A DNA stretch of 64,000 bases from Mycolicibacter sinensis (GTDB lineage: Bacteria; Actinomycetota; Actinomycetes; Mycobacteriales; Mycobacteriaceae): NCBI RefSeq assembly GCF_001667945.1, contig NZ_LZJK01000091.1:1-64000 (forward strand). The letters run 5' to 3'. This document shows positions 28,603 through 37,772 of this stretch, one piece after another. The notes below the pieces were generated by a model. That model did no database searches. It was given only the letters and a program-made list of their open reading frames with translations, and had not been told where the DNA came from. Numbering within the stretch: the first letter of the stretch is position 1; every line of letters begins with the position of its first letter. The position numbers and the translations under genes are program-made.

Positions 28603-29622
28603 GTGAACAGGCGGATTCTGACGCTGCTGGCGGCACTGCTGCCGGTGGCCGTGTTCGGCGTACTGCTGGCGGCGGTCACCGTGCCCTTCGTGTCGCTGGG
28701 GCCCGGCCCCACCTTCGACACCCTGGGGATGGTCGACGGCAAGCAGGTCGTCGACATCCAGGGCACCACGACCCATCCCACGACCGGTCACCTGAACATG
28801 ACCACGGTGTCCCAGCGTGACGGGCTGACGCTGGGAGAGGCGCTGGCGCTGTGGCTGTCGGCACGCGAACAGCTCGTGCCCCGTGACCTGGTCTATCCGC
28901 CCGGCAAGTCCCGCGAGGAAGTCGACGAGGACAACGACGCCGATTTCCGGGCGTCCGAGCAAAGCGCCGAATACGCCGCGCTGGGTTACCTGCGCTACCC
29001 GCGGGCGGTCACCGTCGCCGACGTCCACGATCCCGGGCCGTCGGCCGGCGCGTTGCAGGCCGGTGATGCCGTGGACGCCGTCAACGGCGAACCCGTATAC
29101 ACCGTCGAACAGTTCACCGCGAAGCTGGCCGGCACCAAGCCGGGCGAGACGGTGGCCATCGACTACCGGCGTAAGAACGCCCCGCCCGGCACAGCGCGGA
29201 TTACGCTAGGAGAGAACAAGGATCGTCCCAACGGTTTCCTGGGCGTGTCGGTGCTAGACGCGCCGTGGGCGCCGTTCACCATCGACTTCAACCTCGCCAA
29301 TATCGGCGGTCCCTCCGCCGGGCTGATGTTCTCCCTGGCCGTCGTCGACAAACTCAGCACGGGCGGGTTGGCCGGCGAGAACTTCATCGCCGGCACTGGG
29401 GTCATCAAAGCCAACGGCCAGGTCGACGCGATCGGCGGCATCACGCACAAAATGATCGCCGCCCGCGAGGCGGGTGCGACGGTGTTTCTGGTACCGGCAG
29501 AGAACTGCTATGAGGCCCGGTCGGACAACAACGGGTTGCAACTGATCAAGGTCGACAGCCTCGCTCAGGCGGTGGATGCGTTGCACACCCTCACCGGCGG
29601 AGGTCAGCCACCCTCTTGCTGA
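28603..29622 (+). CDS. PDZ-containing Lon-like serine protease (YlbL/Rv3194c type)
   Basis: A 339-residue protein. An N-terminal signal anchor (residues about 5-26) leads to an extracytoplasmic region, a PDZ domain at about 130-200 (PGPSAGALQAGDAVDAVNGEPV), then a Lon protease domain with the catalytic Ser in GGPSAGLMFSL and Lys in GGITHKMIAA. Such YlbL-type proteases act outside the membrane on unknown substrates, with a Ser-Lys dyad. The GTG at 28603 gives the same length as Rv3194c as I recall it. Confidence 0.9.
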   Translation: MNRRILTLLAALLPVAVFGVLLAAVTVPFVSLGPGPTFDTLGMVDGKQVVDIQGTTTHPTTGHLNMTTVSQRDGLTLGEALALWLSAREQLVPRDLVYPPGKSREEVDEDNDADFRASEQSAEYAALGYLRYPRAVTVADVHDPGPSAGALQAGDAVDAVNGEPVYTVEQFTAKLAGTKPGETVAIDYRRKNAPPGTARITLGENKDRPNGFLGVSVLDAPWAPFTIDFNLANIGGPSAGLMFSLAVVDKLSTGGLAGENFIAGTGVIKANGQVDAIGGITHKMIAAREAGATVFLVPAENCYEARSDNNGLQLIKVDSLAQAVDALHTLTGGGQPPSC

Positions 29623-29678
29623 AGCCCGGGTTGGCTACAGTGGGGCCGTCAGGACAACCGAGCTAGGGAGCGTGGCAC

Positions 29679-32639
29679 GTGGGTATGCGGCCCACCGCGA
29701 GAATGCCGAAGTTGACCCCGCGCAGCCGGATCATGATCGGCAGCGCGCTCGTCGTGATCCTGTTGCTGCTGGTGGGGCCGCGGCTGATCGACGGTTACGT
29801 CGACTGGTTGTGGTTCGGGGAGCTCGGCTACCGCTCGGTGTTCGTCACAACGTTGCTGACCCGCCTGATCGCCTTCGTGGTGGTGGGGCTGCTCGTCGGC
29901 GGGATCGTGTTCGCCGGGCTGGCAATGGCCTTCCGGGTCCGGCCGGTGTTCGTGCCCTCGGGCGGCGCCAACGATCCTGTGGCGCGCTATCGCACCGCGG
30001 TGTTGACGCGGCTGCGGTTGGTCGGATTCGGGATTCCGGCGGCGATCGGCCTGCTGGCCGGAATCGTCGCCCAGAGCTACTGGGTGCGCATCCAGCTGTT
30101 CCTGCGTGGCGGCGACTTCGGCATCGCCGATCCGCAGTTCGGCAAGGACCTCGGGTTCTACGCCTTCGACTTGCCGTTCTACCGGCTGGTGGTGGGGCTG
30201 CTGCTGGTGACGTTCTTCCTGGCCACGGTTGCGAACCTGACCACCCACTACATCTTCGGCGGGATCCGGCTCTCCGGGCGTGCCGGCGCCTTGAGCCGGC
30301 CGGCGCGCATCCAGGTGGTCAGCCTGATCGGCACCCTGGTGCTGCTCAAGGCCGCCGCCTACTGGCTGGACCGCTACGAGCTGCTCAGCCACACCCGCAC
30401 CGGCAAGCCGTTCACCGGGGCCGGCTACACCGACATCAACGCGGTGCTGCCCGCCAAGATGATCCTGCTGGCGATCGCGCTGATCTGCGCGGTAGCGGTG
30501 TTCTCAGCGATCGTGCTGCGCGACTTGCAGATTCCGGCGATCGGCCTGGTGTTGTTGCTGCTGTCGTCGGTGGTCGTCGGCGCCGGCTGGCCGCTGATCG
30601 TGGAACAGTTCAGCGTCAAGCCCAACGCGGCGCAGAAGGAGAGCGAATACATCTCGCGGTCGATCGCCGCGACCAGGCAGGCCTACGGGCTGACCGAGGA
30701 CGTGGTCACCTACCGCGACTACAGCGGTGACGCGCGGGCCACCGCCGCGCAGGTGGGCGCCGATGTCGCCACCACGTCCAACATCCGGCTGCTGGACCCG
30801 ACCATCGTCAGCCCGGCGTTCACCCAGTTCCAGCAGGGTAAGAACTTCTACTTCTTCCCCGACCAGCTCACCATCGACCGCTATCGCGACGACGACGGCC
30901 AGCTGCGCGACTACGTGGTCGCCGCCCGCGAGCTCAACCCCGATCGGCTGATCGACAACCAGCGCGACTGGATCAACCGGCACACCGTCTATACCCACGG
31001 CAACGGGTTCATCGCCTCGCCGGCCAACACCGTGCGCGGGATCGCCAACGACCCCAACCAGAACGGCGGCTACCCGGAGTTTCTGGCGAACGTCGTGGGC
31101 GCCAACGGCACGGTGATCTCCGACGGCCCCGCCCGGCTGGACCAGCCGCGCATCTACTACGGCCCGGTGATCGCCGACACGGTCGCGGATTACGCGATCG
31201 TCGGACGCAATGGCCCCGACCGCGAATACGACTACGAGACCAACGTCGAGACGAAGAACTACACCTACACCGGTGCCGGCGGTGTCAGCATCGGAAACTG
31301 GCTGGCCCGCAGCGTATTCGCCGCGAAATTCGCCGAACGCAACTTCTTGTTCTCGTCGGTGATCGGCTCGGACAGCAAGATCTTGTTCAACCGCGACCCG
31401 GCTCGCCGGGTGCAGGCGGTGGCGCCGTGGCTGACCACCGATTCGACGGTGTACCCCGCGATCGTCAACAAGCGGCTGGTGTGGATCATCGACGGCTACA
31501 CCACATTGGACAACTACCCCTACTCGCAGCTGACCTCACTGTCGTCGGCGACCGCGGACTCCAAGGAGGTGGAGTTCAACCGGCTGCTGCCCGACCGGCG
31601 GGTGTCCTACATCCGCAACTCGGTCAAGGCCACCGTCGACGCCTACGACGGCACGGTGAGCCTGTACGCCCAGGACGAGCAGGACCCGGTCCTGAAGGCC
31701 TGGATGAAGGTGTTCCCCGGGACGGTCAAACCCAAGGCGGAGATCACCCCCGAGCTCGCCGAGCACCTGCGCTACCCCGAAGACCTGTTCAAGGTGCAGC
31801 GCATGCTGCTGGCCAAGTACCACGTCAACGACCCGGTGACGTTCTTCTCCACGTCGGACTTCTGGGATGTGCCGTTGGACCCTAACCCAACCGCCAGCAG
31901 CTTCCAGCCGCCGTACTACATCGTCGCGAAAAACCTTGTCAAAGAGGACGGTTCGGCGTCCTATCAGTTGACCAGCGCGATGAACCGGTTCAAGCGTGAC
32001 TACCTTGCCGCCTACATCAGCGCCAGCTCCGACCCGGACACCTACGGCAAGATCACGGTGCTGACCATCCCGGGCCAGGTCAACGGTCCCAAACTGGCCA
32101 ACAACGCGATTACCACCGACACCGCCGTCAGCCAGGACCTCGGTGTGATCGGGCGCGACAACCAGAACCGCATCCGGTGGGGCAACCTGCTCACGCTGCC
32201 GGTGGCCCAGGGCGGGCTGCTCTACGTCGAACCGGTCTACGCGTCACCGGGTTCCAGCGACGCGGCGTCGTCGTACCCGCGGCTGATCCGGGTGGCGATG
32301 ATGTACAACGACAAGATCGGTTACGGCCCGACGGTTTCTGATGCGCTGACCGGCTTGTTCGGTCCGGGAGCCGGCGCGGCGGCAACCGACATCGCGCCCA
32401 CCGACGGCGGCACCGCAGCCCAGCAGCAACCGCCGCCGGCCGCTCCGCCCGCCGCGGCGGTGCCGCCTCCGCCCGCGGGCAACGCCGGGCTGTCTGCGGC
32501 GAAAGCCGCCGCGCTGCACGAGATCGAGGCGGCGATCACCGCGGTGCGCGATACCCAGCGCCGGGGCGACTTCGCGGCCTACGGGGCGGCGCTGCAGCGC
32601 CTCGACGATGCGATGGCGAAGTTCAACAGCACCAAGTAG
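29679..32639 (+). CDS. UPF0182 large membrane protein (Rv3193c-like)
   Basis: A 986-residue protein of the UPF0182 family. About seven hydrophobic segments fill the first 320 residues, for example at 20-42, 60-85 and 180-200, followed by a large exported domain of about 600 residues with many aromatic residues. The last 110 residues hold a Pro/Ala-rich linker and a short helical end ([15 protein letters not shown]). The function is unknown, although the family is conserved across Actinobacteria. The start is the GTG at 29679 or the ATG two codons later. It lies 56 bases after the Lon-like protease. Confidence 0.9.
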   Translation: MGMRPTARMPKLTPRSRIMIGSALVVILLLLVGPRLIDGYVDWLWFGELGYRSVFVTTLLTRLIAFVVVGLLVGGIVFAGLAMAFRVRPVFVPSGGANDPVARYRTAVLTRLRLVGFGIPAAIGLLAGIVAQSYWVRIQLFLRGGDFGIADPQFGKDLGFYAFDLPFYRLVVGLLLVTFFLATVANLTTHYIFGGIRLSGRAGALSRPARIQVVSLIGTLVLLKAAAYWLDRYELLSHTRTGKPFTGAGYTDINAVLPAKMILLAIALICAVAVFSAIVLRDLQIPAIGLVLLLLSSVVVGAGWPLIVEQFSVKPNAAQKESEYISRSIAATRQAYGLTEDVVTYRDYSGDARATAAQVGADVATTSNIRLLDPTIVSPAFTQFQQGKNFYFFPDQLTIDRYRDDDGQLRDYVVAARELNPDRLIDNQRDWINRHTVYTHGNGFIASPANTVRGIANDPNQNGGYPEFLANVVGANGTVISDGPARLDQPRIYYGPVIADTVADYAIVGRNGPDREYDYETNVETKNYTYTGAGGVSIGNWLARSVFAAKFAERNFLFSSVIGSDSKILFNRDPARRVQAVAPWLTTDSTVYPAIVNKRLVWIIDGYTTLDNYPYSQLTSLSSATADSKEVEFNRLLPDRRVSYIRNSVKATVDAYDGTVSLYAQDEQDPVLKAWMKVFPGTVKPKAEITPELAEHLRYPEDLFKVQRMLLAKYHVNDPVTFFSTSDFWDVPLDPNPTASSFQPPYYIVAKNLVKEDGSASYQLTSAMNRFKRDYLAAYISASSDPDTYGKITVLTIPGQVNGPKLANNAITTDTAVSQDLGVIGRDNQNRIRWGNLLTLPVAQGGLLYVEPVYASPGSSDAASSYPRLIRVAMMYNDKIGYGPTVSDALTGLFGPGAGAAATDIAPTDGGTAAQQQPPPAAPPAAAVPPPPAGNAGLSAAKAAALHEIEAAITAVRDTQRRGDFAAYGAALQRLDDAMAKFNSTK

Positions 32640-32653
32640 CGGCTGCCGATTGA

Positions 32654-33874
32654 TCAGGCGCCGAACAGCACGGCGCGCATCAGTGCACGTACGCATGCCT
32701 GCGGGTAGGCGTTGTCCGCATTCGTGCCGGGCCGGTCGTAGTGCACCAGCCGGCCGACGTCGACGACCAGGCCCATCGCCGCGTGCACCAAAAACCGCGC
32801 GTGGGTTGCGGTGAGCTCGGGGCGCACCGCAACGAGCAACGCCACCCAGGAGTCGATCGTGGAGCGCTGCACGTTGCGCAGCACCTTCTGATCGGCCGGT
32901 GTGAGATTGATCCGTTCGCTGTAGTAGACCGAGGCCAGCTCGGGGTTGGCGAACGAGGTGGCGACAAAGGCATCGACGAGTTGGGCCAGCGCTTCTCGCG
33001 GTTGCGGTCGGCTGCTGTTGACCCGGGACAGTTCCGCTGAGAGCCGATCGGAGGAGCGCCGTAGTGCGGTGCTGAGGATGTCGGCCTTGCCGGGGAAGTA
33101 GCGGTAGATCCCCGCGACCCGCACGCCGGCCGCCTTGGCGATCTGGGCCATGCTGGTCTCTGCGTAGCCGTGGCGGTGGAACAACATCATCGAGGCGTGC
33201 AGCAGCGCTTCGTAGACCCCGGCGTCCGGGGTGAAGATGCGCCAGGCGGGCGCCCCGGGCGCGAAATCATCCGGCGGGGGCAACTCGGCGTTCAGCAACG
33301 CCGACGACGCCCCGGTCAGTATGTTCCTGATGTCCTCGGCCGGGGCCCGCACCCGATGATCGGCGATACCGCCGGCGACACTGAGCAATCCGGCCGAAAG
33401 GATCCGCCGCTGCAGCGGAGTCGAGGTGGGGCGCAGTTCGGCCAGCGGCTCCTGCAGGCGGCGGTTGACCAGCCGCAGTTGGTCGACCAGGCGGGCCTCG
33501 TCGGCTTCCCGTAGGTAGCGCGCCTGCCAGCGGTACAGGCCACCGGATTCCCGATTGCGCAGTGCGACGTCGATAACGGCCCGTACCAGCCGATCGAGCA
33601 CCGGTTCGTCGGCGGGTCCGGCCGGCAGATCGGTCGCGTCGAGCAGTTGCTGGCTCAGCGCCAGCACCGCGTCGCGGAACAGGTCGTACTTGCTGGCGTA
33701 GTGCCGGTACAGGGCAGGAGCGGAGATTCCGACCTCGCTGGCGATGGAGTCCAGCCGGACGGAGTGATAGCCGAGCGCGCTGAAAGCCTCGGCGGCCACG
33801 CGGGCGATCTGATCCTTGCGGTCCTTGGGACGCCGCCGGACCGGGGGTGCTGTCTCAGACAGGTGTTGAGTCAC
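32654..33874 (-). CDS. Tandem double-TetR regulator (Mce3R-like)
   Basis: A 406-residue protein with two complete TetR units. The first HTH is at about residues 22-68 (LDSIASEVGISAPALYRHYASK) and the second at about 220-266 (MAQIAKAAGVRVAGIYRYFPGK). M. tuberculosis Mce3R is a tandem TetR of about the same length that represses the mce3 operon, so control of the mce operon ending here is a natural guess. Unlike Mce3R, which is divergent from its operon, this gene is the last gene of the run. The GTG at 33874 overlaps the previous stop by 4 bases. Confidence 0.87.
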   Translation of the reverse strand: MTQHLSETAPPVRRRPKDRKDQIARVAAEAFSALGYHSVRLDSIASEVGISAPALYRHYASKYDLFRDAVLALSQQLLDATDLPAGPADEPVLDRLVRAVIDVALRNRESGGLYRWQARYLREADEARLVDQLRLVNRRLQEPLAELRPTSTPLQRRILSAGLLSVAGGIADHRVRAPAEDIRNILTGASSALLNAELPPPDDFAPGAPAWRIFTPDAGVYEALLHASMMLFHRHGYAETSMAQIAKAAGVRVAGIYRYFPGKADILSTALRRSSDRLSAELSRVNSSRPQPREALAQLVDAFVATSFANPELASVYYSERINLTPADQKVLRNVQRSTIDSWVALLVAVRPELTATHARFLVHAAMGLVVDVGRLVHYDRPGTNADNAYPQACVRALMRAVLFGA

Positions 33875-34647
33875 GGGGAATCTTGCCTGACGCCAAGTGC
33901 GGCGCGCGCCCGGGCATTCCAATGGTGCCGGGGCGCGAGGGTGGACAGGCGGGCCAGCCGGGCGAACTGTCGCAGGGAGCGCCGGTCGGCGGCCGTGACG
34001 GTGATTCCGGTGAGTTCTCGGGCACGCGGATGCTGTAGCGCGCGGATGGCCCGGTGCGGGACGACACGCATCCACCAGTCGGTGGGAGCGAAGATCTGTT
34101 CTCGGAACGGCTCGAAGTGCGGGCCGGCGAACAGCTTTGTCTGGCAGTAGTTCTCGAAGTAATCGACGAACTCCGGCCAGCTCGGCGGCATCGACCGGCT
34201 CGAGATGCCATACCTGCGGTACCAGGTGCAGCATTCCTGGTACAGCTGCTCGTGTTCGGATCCGTCGAGCGGCCGGATGAACGTGTTGACCATGACGAAG
34301 AGGGACTCTACGTAAGCGGCGTGCTGAAAATGAAAGGTATCGGGGCTCAGCGCATGATATTTCTGGCCGAACCTGTCGACACCCTTGACATGCTCGTGGG
34401 AGAACCGCATCTGGGGGCTCAGGTCGACGCCGGTGTAGGCGTAGTTGACCGCCTGGGTGACAGTCCGCTTCTTGTGCAGCCAGATGCGATCGCGCATCAG
34501 CGCGTGCTCGGTGATGCCGGCGGCGATGCCCGGGTGCAGCATCAGCAGACACACCGCCCTGGGCAACACGAACAGGTAACGCCGGTCGGCCAGCACATGC
34601 CAGAGCATGCTGTCGGAGTCCAGGCCCTGCACCGCGGGTGACGTCAT
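33871..34647 (-). CDS. MpaB/DUF2236-family oxygenase-like protein, copy 2
   Basis: A 258-residue DUF2236 protein, the family of MpaB and latex-clearing protein. Family-like features are MLHPGIAAGITEHAL near residue 40, SHEHVKG with a conserved histidine near 83, HFQHAAYVESLFV, a Cys-Cys pair, and SWPEFVDYFENY. Members are proposed to be heme or metal oxygenases acting on hydrophobic isoprenoid or similar substrates; activity is inferred. It lies 2 bases after the first DUF2236 gene and overlaps the regulator. The two copies are divergent, so this is not a recent duplication. Confidence 0.8.
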   Translation of the reverse strand: MTSPAVQGLDSDSMLWHVLADRRYLFVLPRAVCLLMLHPGIAAGITEHALMRDRIWLHKKRTVTQAVNYAYTGVDLSPQMRFSHEHVKGVDRFGQKYHALSPDTFHFQHAAYVESLFVMVNTFIRPLDGSEHEQLYQECCTWYRRYGISSRSMPPSWPEFVDYFENYCQTKLFAGPHFEPFREQIFAPTDWWMRVVPHRAIRALQHPRARELTGITVTAADRRSLRQFARLARLSTLAPRHHWNARARAALGVRQDSP

Positions 34648-34649
34648 GA

Positions 34650-35531
34650 TCAGATCAGCGCCTTGCGTCGCCGGATCCGGTAGCGAAGGTCGGCCATCAG
34701 CACGCTGTAGTTGAACGTGCGGATGAACGGGGGGATGAAGCGGTTCACAAACGACACGAACAGGAACAGATTCTCAAACTGGCGTTGTTCGGCCTTCGAC
34801 CATTGCACCCCGAGCAGCTCACGAAAACGCGGGGCCAGGAAACCGATCGTCAGGAACCGCAGCAGTGGCGCGAAGATCACCCGCAGCACCGGGTTGATCA
34901 TCTTGAGGTTGATCAGCCGCATCAGGAAGTCGCGGACGGTGTCATCCATCTCCAGGCTCTGGCATGTCGTGTTCCAGTAGGTGTCGAATTCGGCACGGGT
35001 GACCGGCCATTGGTCATCGCTGACCTGCAGGGTGGTGCCGAGTGGCCGGGCATGCTGGTAGAAATTCTCGGCCTGCTCCTCGGTCATCTTGCCGCGCAGC
35101 AACTGATAGGTGTCCTCGTAGAAGACGAACAGGCACGCCGCCACCCACAGTTGCAGGTCGCGATCGAAGGCGTTGTACTTGACCGGGCTGCTGTCGGTCG
35201 AGCGAACCTGACGGTGCGCGACATTGACCGCATCCCGGTAGGCGGCGCGTTCCTCGTCGCTACCGAGCACTGCGACGGCCATATATTGGGCGGTGGTGCG
35301 CAACCGTTTCCACGGATGTTCCATCAGCGCACCGGATTCGACGCGGCTCTCCACCACCCCGTAGCCGACGCCGGGCATGCTCAACTGCATGACGACGTTG
35401 GCGGCGGACGCGGCAGCCGACCAGAAGTCCAGTGCCTCGGTCAGATCGACGGTTTCGTCGTCCCAGCGCGGGGTGTACTGGCCGACGTGGATGCGGGTCT
35501 CGGCGGTGGTCAATTCATGGCAGGTCGACAT
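34650..35531 (-). CDS. MpaB/DUF2236-family oxygenase-like protein, copy 1
   Basis: A 293-residue DUF2236 protein. Conserved segments are VVMQLSMPGVGYGVVESRV, RLRTTAQYMAVAVLG, NVAHRQVRS with the family histidine, and FDRDLQLWVAACLFVFYED. C-terminal hydrophobic stretches (APLLRFLTIGFLAPRF, FLFVSFVNRFIPP) could bind the membrane surface. The likely role is oxidation of a hydrophobic compound delivered by the adjacent Mce system. GAAAGGA precedes the ATG at 35531. It lies 23 bases after the small membrane protein gene. Confidence 0.82.
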   Translation of the reverse strand: MSTCHELTTAETRIHVGQYTPRWDDETVDLTEALDFWSAAASAANVVMQLSMPGVGYGVVESRVESGALMEHPWKRLRTTAQYMAVAVLGSDEERAAYRDAVNVAHRQVRSTDSSPVKYNAFDRDLQLWVAACLFVFYEDTYQLLRGKMTEEQAENFYQHARPLGTTLQVSDDQWPVTRAEFDTYWNTTCQSLEMDDTVRDFLMRLINLKMINPVLRVIFAPLLRFLTIGFLAPRFRELLGVQWSKAEQRQFENLFLFVSFVNRFIPPFIRTFNYSVLMADLRYRIRRRKALI

Positions 35532-35554
35532 GTCAGCGATCCTTTCGATCTGGG

Positions 35555-35734
35555 CTACGGACTGGCGAAGAACTGTGGCAGCTGGGCGAGCCCCCAGATG
35601 AGACCGGCCGCCCCGACCAGTGCGCCGAAGAACAGCACCACCAGCACGCCGGTGCGCAGCAGCCGCGCCTCAGGGGAGGCCAGGATGCGCAGCATGCTGA
35701 CGACCAGATCGATGAGCCGCACCAGAAGCATCAT
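35555..35734 (-). CDS. Small one-helix membrane protein
   Basis: A 59-residue protein. A basic N-terminal helix (MMLLVRLIDLVVSMLRIL) is followed by one strong membrane segment (TGVLVVLFFGALVGAAGLIWGLAQL). AGGAGG lies 9 bases before the ATG at 35734, which fixes the start. It sits between the MPT64-like gene and the DUF2236 pair, 28 and 23 bases away. No family recognised. It could be a subunit or anchor for the oxygenase proteins. Confidence 0.72.
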   Translation of the reverse strand: MMLLVRLIDLVVSMLRILASPEARLLRTGVLVVLFFGALVGAAGLIWGLAQLPQFFASP

Positions 35735-35762
35735 CTTCTGGGTCCTCCTATCAGTGCTGGCC

Positions 35763-36563
35763 TCATGTTCCACCGTATTCGGGCCGAAGCGACGCCGACA
35801 GTGCGGTGAGTGGTACCCGGGCGATGACGGCGCCGCCATCCATCGACCACACCAGCCGGTCCGCCGGCCGCGGGTTCTCGCGAAGCATCGGCGCGTCGGG
35901 CAGATACAGGATCAGCTCGTCGGCCGACAGCGCGAAGGCCCGATAGCCGCCGGTGTAGCCGGTTCCGGCCGGATCGGGCTGGAACTCCTCGACGGTGAAG
36001 GGATAGGTGTTCGGGGCGTGCGGGGGCGCTGCGGCGTTCAACGCGGCCGATAGCACCGGCGCAGCGGCGGGAGGGATGACGCGCATCGGGTCGACACCCG
36101 TTTTGAACAGGTCGCCGAGGGCCAGCCGGCGGCCCTGATCCATGTCGAAGACGAAGGTGCGGTAGGCGTTGTTGGCCTGCATCCCGAACGGTTCCAGGCA
36201 TTCATGGATAACGAGTGACTGCACTGCGCCGGGGCCGGGAAAGCTGTCGACGTAGGCGATTGCGCTGCTGTCGCGGGCCGCCTCGGCGCCCGAAGCACGC
36301 CACCCGGCCATCAGCCGGTGGTAGAAGTCGCGCACGACCGGCCCGGTCGCCGGGTGGTCGAGTAGTGGCTCGGGTAGGTCAAAAGCAATGTAGCGCTCGG
36401 GCTTTCGTGATGACACGACCAGGGTGGTGCACCGTTGGCCGTCCCAGCTCGCCTGCAGTTCACTGCAGAAATCCGGCGCGGAGCCGATGGCGGGTGGGGC
36501 CGCCACCGTGTTGACGGCGGTGAGCAGGGCCGCCAGGACGCAGACCGCTTTGTGGGCACTCAT
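35763..36563 (-). CDS. MPT64/RsiV-like DUF3298 secreted protein
   Basis: A 266-residue exported protein. A signal peptide covers residues 1-22 (VCVLAALLTAVNTVAAPPA). The C-terminal part resembles the DUF3298 (MPT64/RsiV) domain: YRTFVFDMDQGRRLALGDLF, then YPFTVEEF, GGYRAFALSADELILYLPD. MPT64 and Rv3036c are relatives; some show weak esterase activity. Cysteines at DFCSEL, QRCTTL and HECLEP may form disulfides. The ATG at 36563 overlaps the preceding Mce-associated gene stop by 4 bases, so it belongs to the mce operon. Confidence 0.78.
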   Translation of the reverse strand: MSAHKAVCVLAALLTAVNTVAAPPAIGSAPDFCSELQASWDGQRCTTLVVSSRKPERYIAFDLPEPLLDHPATGPVVRDFYHRLMAGWRASGAEAARDSSAIAYVDSFPGPGAVQSLVIHECLEPFGMQANNAYRTFVFDMDQGRRLALGDLFKTGVDPMRVIPPAAAPVLSAALNAAAPPHAPNTYPFTVEEFQPDPAGTGYTGGYRAFALSADELILYLPDAPMLRENPRPADRLVWSMDGGAVIARVPLTALSASLRPEYGGT

Positions 36564-37138
36564 CGCTGTTGTTGTCCTGCCGCGACATCGTTGACCAGCC
36601 ACCGTCCGGCTACTTTGCGCAGGCTGAACGCCATGGCGGTGATGTCGGGCGGCGCCTCGGGGCGGCCCGCGGGGGCTTGCTTGAGTGCCGCGCTGGTGAA
36701 GGTCTGCTCGACGAACAGCAGCACGGTGGCGTTGGTGGCATCGGCCGATTTGACAGCCGAGTCGACGACGGTGCCGCTGGTGGTCACCTGGTTGGCGACC
36801 AGCATCGCGCGAAGCTCGGAGCTCTGCTTGGCGTAGCGGTCGTGGAAGGTGCCGGTTGAGCGGTCCAGCAGCTCGCTGATCTGCCGGTCGACGGTGGCCG
36901 GATTCGCGGTCGTGAGGGTCACCGCGTATTGCGTTGCGGCGTCCAGTGCTTCGCGGGCGGCAACGCCGGACAGATGCTGCTGGTACAGCAGCCAGCTCTG
37001 GTATCCGCTGCCCGCGAGCACGGCGGCCGCGCCGAACACCGCGGTGGCCCGGGCGGCGCGCCGCCACCGGGTGCGGCGTGGCGGAGCCGCGGGAATCTCC
37101 TGTGCCGCCTGGGCACTGGGCGTCTCAACGATGGTCAT
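36560..37138 (-). CDS. Mce-associated membrane protein (second copy)
   Basis: A 192-residue Mas protein. A Pro/Arg-rich cytoplasmic tail precedes one membrane helix at about residues 33-52 (AVFGAAAVLAGSGYQSWL), followed by an exported alpha/beta domain with the pattern AATQYAVTLTT, LDRSTGTFHDRYA, SAVKSADATNATVLLFVEQTF. Mas proteins accompany mce operons and in mce1 and mce4 stabilise or support the transporter. A later stop/start overlap couples it to the secreted protein gene. Confidence 0.85.
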   Translation of the reverse strand: MTIVETPSAQAAQEIPAAPPRRTRWRRAARATAVFGAAAVLAGSGYQSWLLYQQHLSGVAAREALDAATQYAVTLTTANPATVDRQISELLDRSTGTFHDRYAKQSSELRAMLVANQVTTSGTVVDSAVKSADATNATVLLFVEQTFTSAALKQAPAGRPEAPPDITAMAFSLRKVAGRWLVNDVAAGQQQR

Positions 37139-37157
37139 ATCGACTTCTTCCCGCTGC

Positions 37158-37772
37158 TCAGATCAGGTCGACCTGGCTGGCCAGCCACCGGCCGTCGACG
37201 AGTTCCATGGTCATCTGGATCCGGTTGCGGTCAAGGCGTGGGTCGGAGCGGACCGAATTGGTGATGGACTGGTCCACGAACAGCAACACCTCAACCCGGC
37301 TGGTGGTCGCGGATTTGACCGCCGCGTCCAGGACGATGCCTTTGCCGGAAGCCTTGTTGTCGATCAGGATCTGACGTAACTGCTTGGCCCCCAGGCTGTA
37401 GGCGTCCTTGAACTGTCCGGTCGCACCGTCAAGTGCACGGGCGTAGTTGCCGTCGATGTCGGCGGTGTCGAGGGTGGTCAACACGAGGGCGTAGTCCTTG
37501 GCGGCCGCCAGGGCGGCCTGCCCGGCGGCGGCACGCGCGTCGACTTGATGCAGCCGCCATCCCGCATATCCCGCATACGCCAGGGCGCCGATCAGCAGGG
37601 CGGCGATCAGCGCCGCCGCCGTACGGTGTCGCCGCGATGGGGGCTCGACGGGCTCAACGATTTCGGTGGCGGCGGTCTCGTCGTCGCGCGGCGTGTCCGT
37701 GTCGAGTTGGTCGTCGAGTTGCTCGAAGACGTCCGGGTCGGCTGCTTTTCCCATGGGGCTCGGCTTTCTCAT
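37158..37772 (-). CDS. Mce-associated membrane protein (first copy)
   Basis: A 204-residue Mas protein. An acidic N-terminal half (DPDVFEQLDDQLDTD) is followed by a helix at about residues 53-73 (AAALIAALLIGALAYAGYAGW) and an exported domain similar to its neighbour (LDGATGQFKDAYS, AAVKSATTSRVEVLLFVDQ). The ATG at 37772 overlaps the mceF stop as TGATG, a sign of coupling. The two Mas genes are diverged paralogues. Confidence 0.85.
   Translation of the reverse strand: MRKPSPMGKAADPDVFEQLDDQLDTDTPRDDETAATEIVEPVEPPSRRHRTAAALIAALLIGALAYAGYAGWRLHQVDARAAAGQAALAAAKDYALVLTTLDTADIDGNYARALDGATGQFKDAYSLGAKQLRQILIDNKASGKGIVLDAAVKSATTSRVEVLLFVDQSITNSVRSDPRLDRNRIQMTMELVDGRWLASQVDLI

Noticed and set aside
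36560..37772. Two Mas genes as a recent tandem duplication
   Set aside because: They share fold pattern but little sequence identity, and differ in N-terminal tails, so they are old paralogues.
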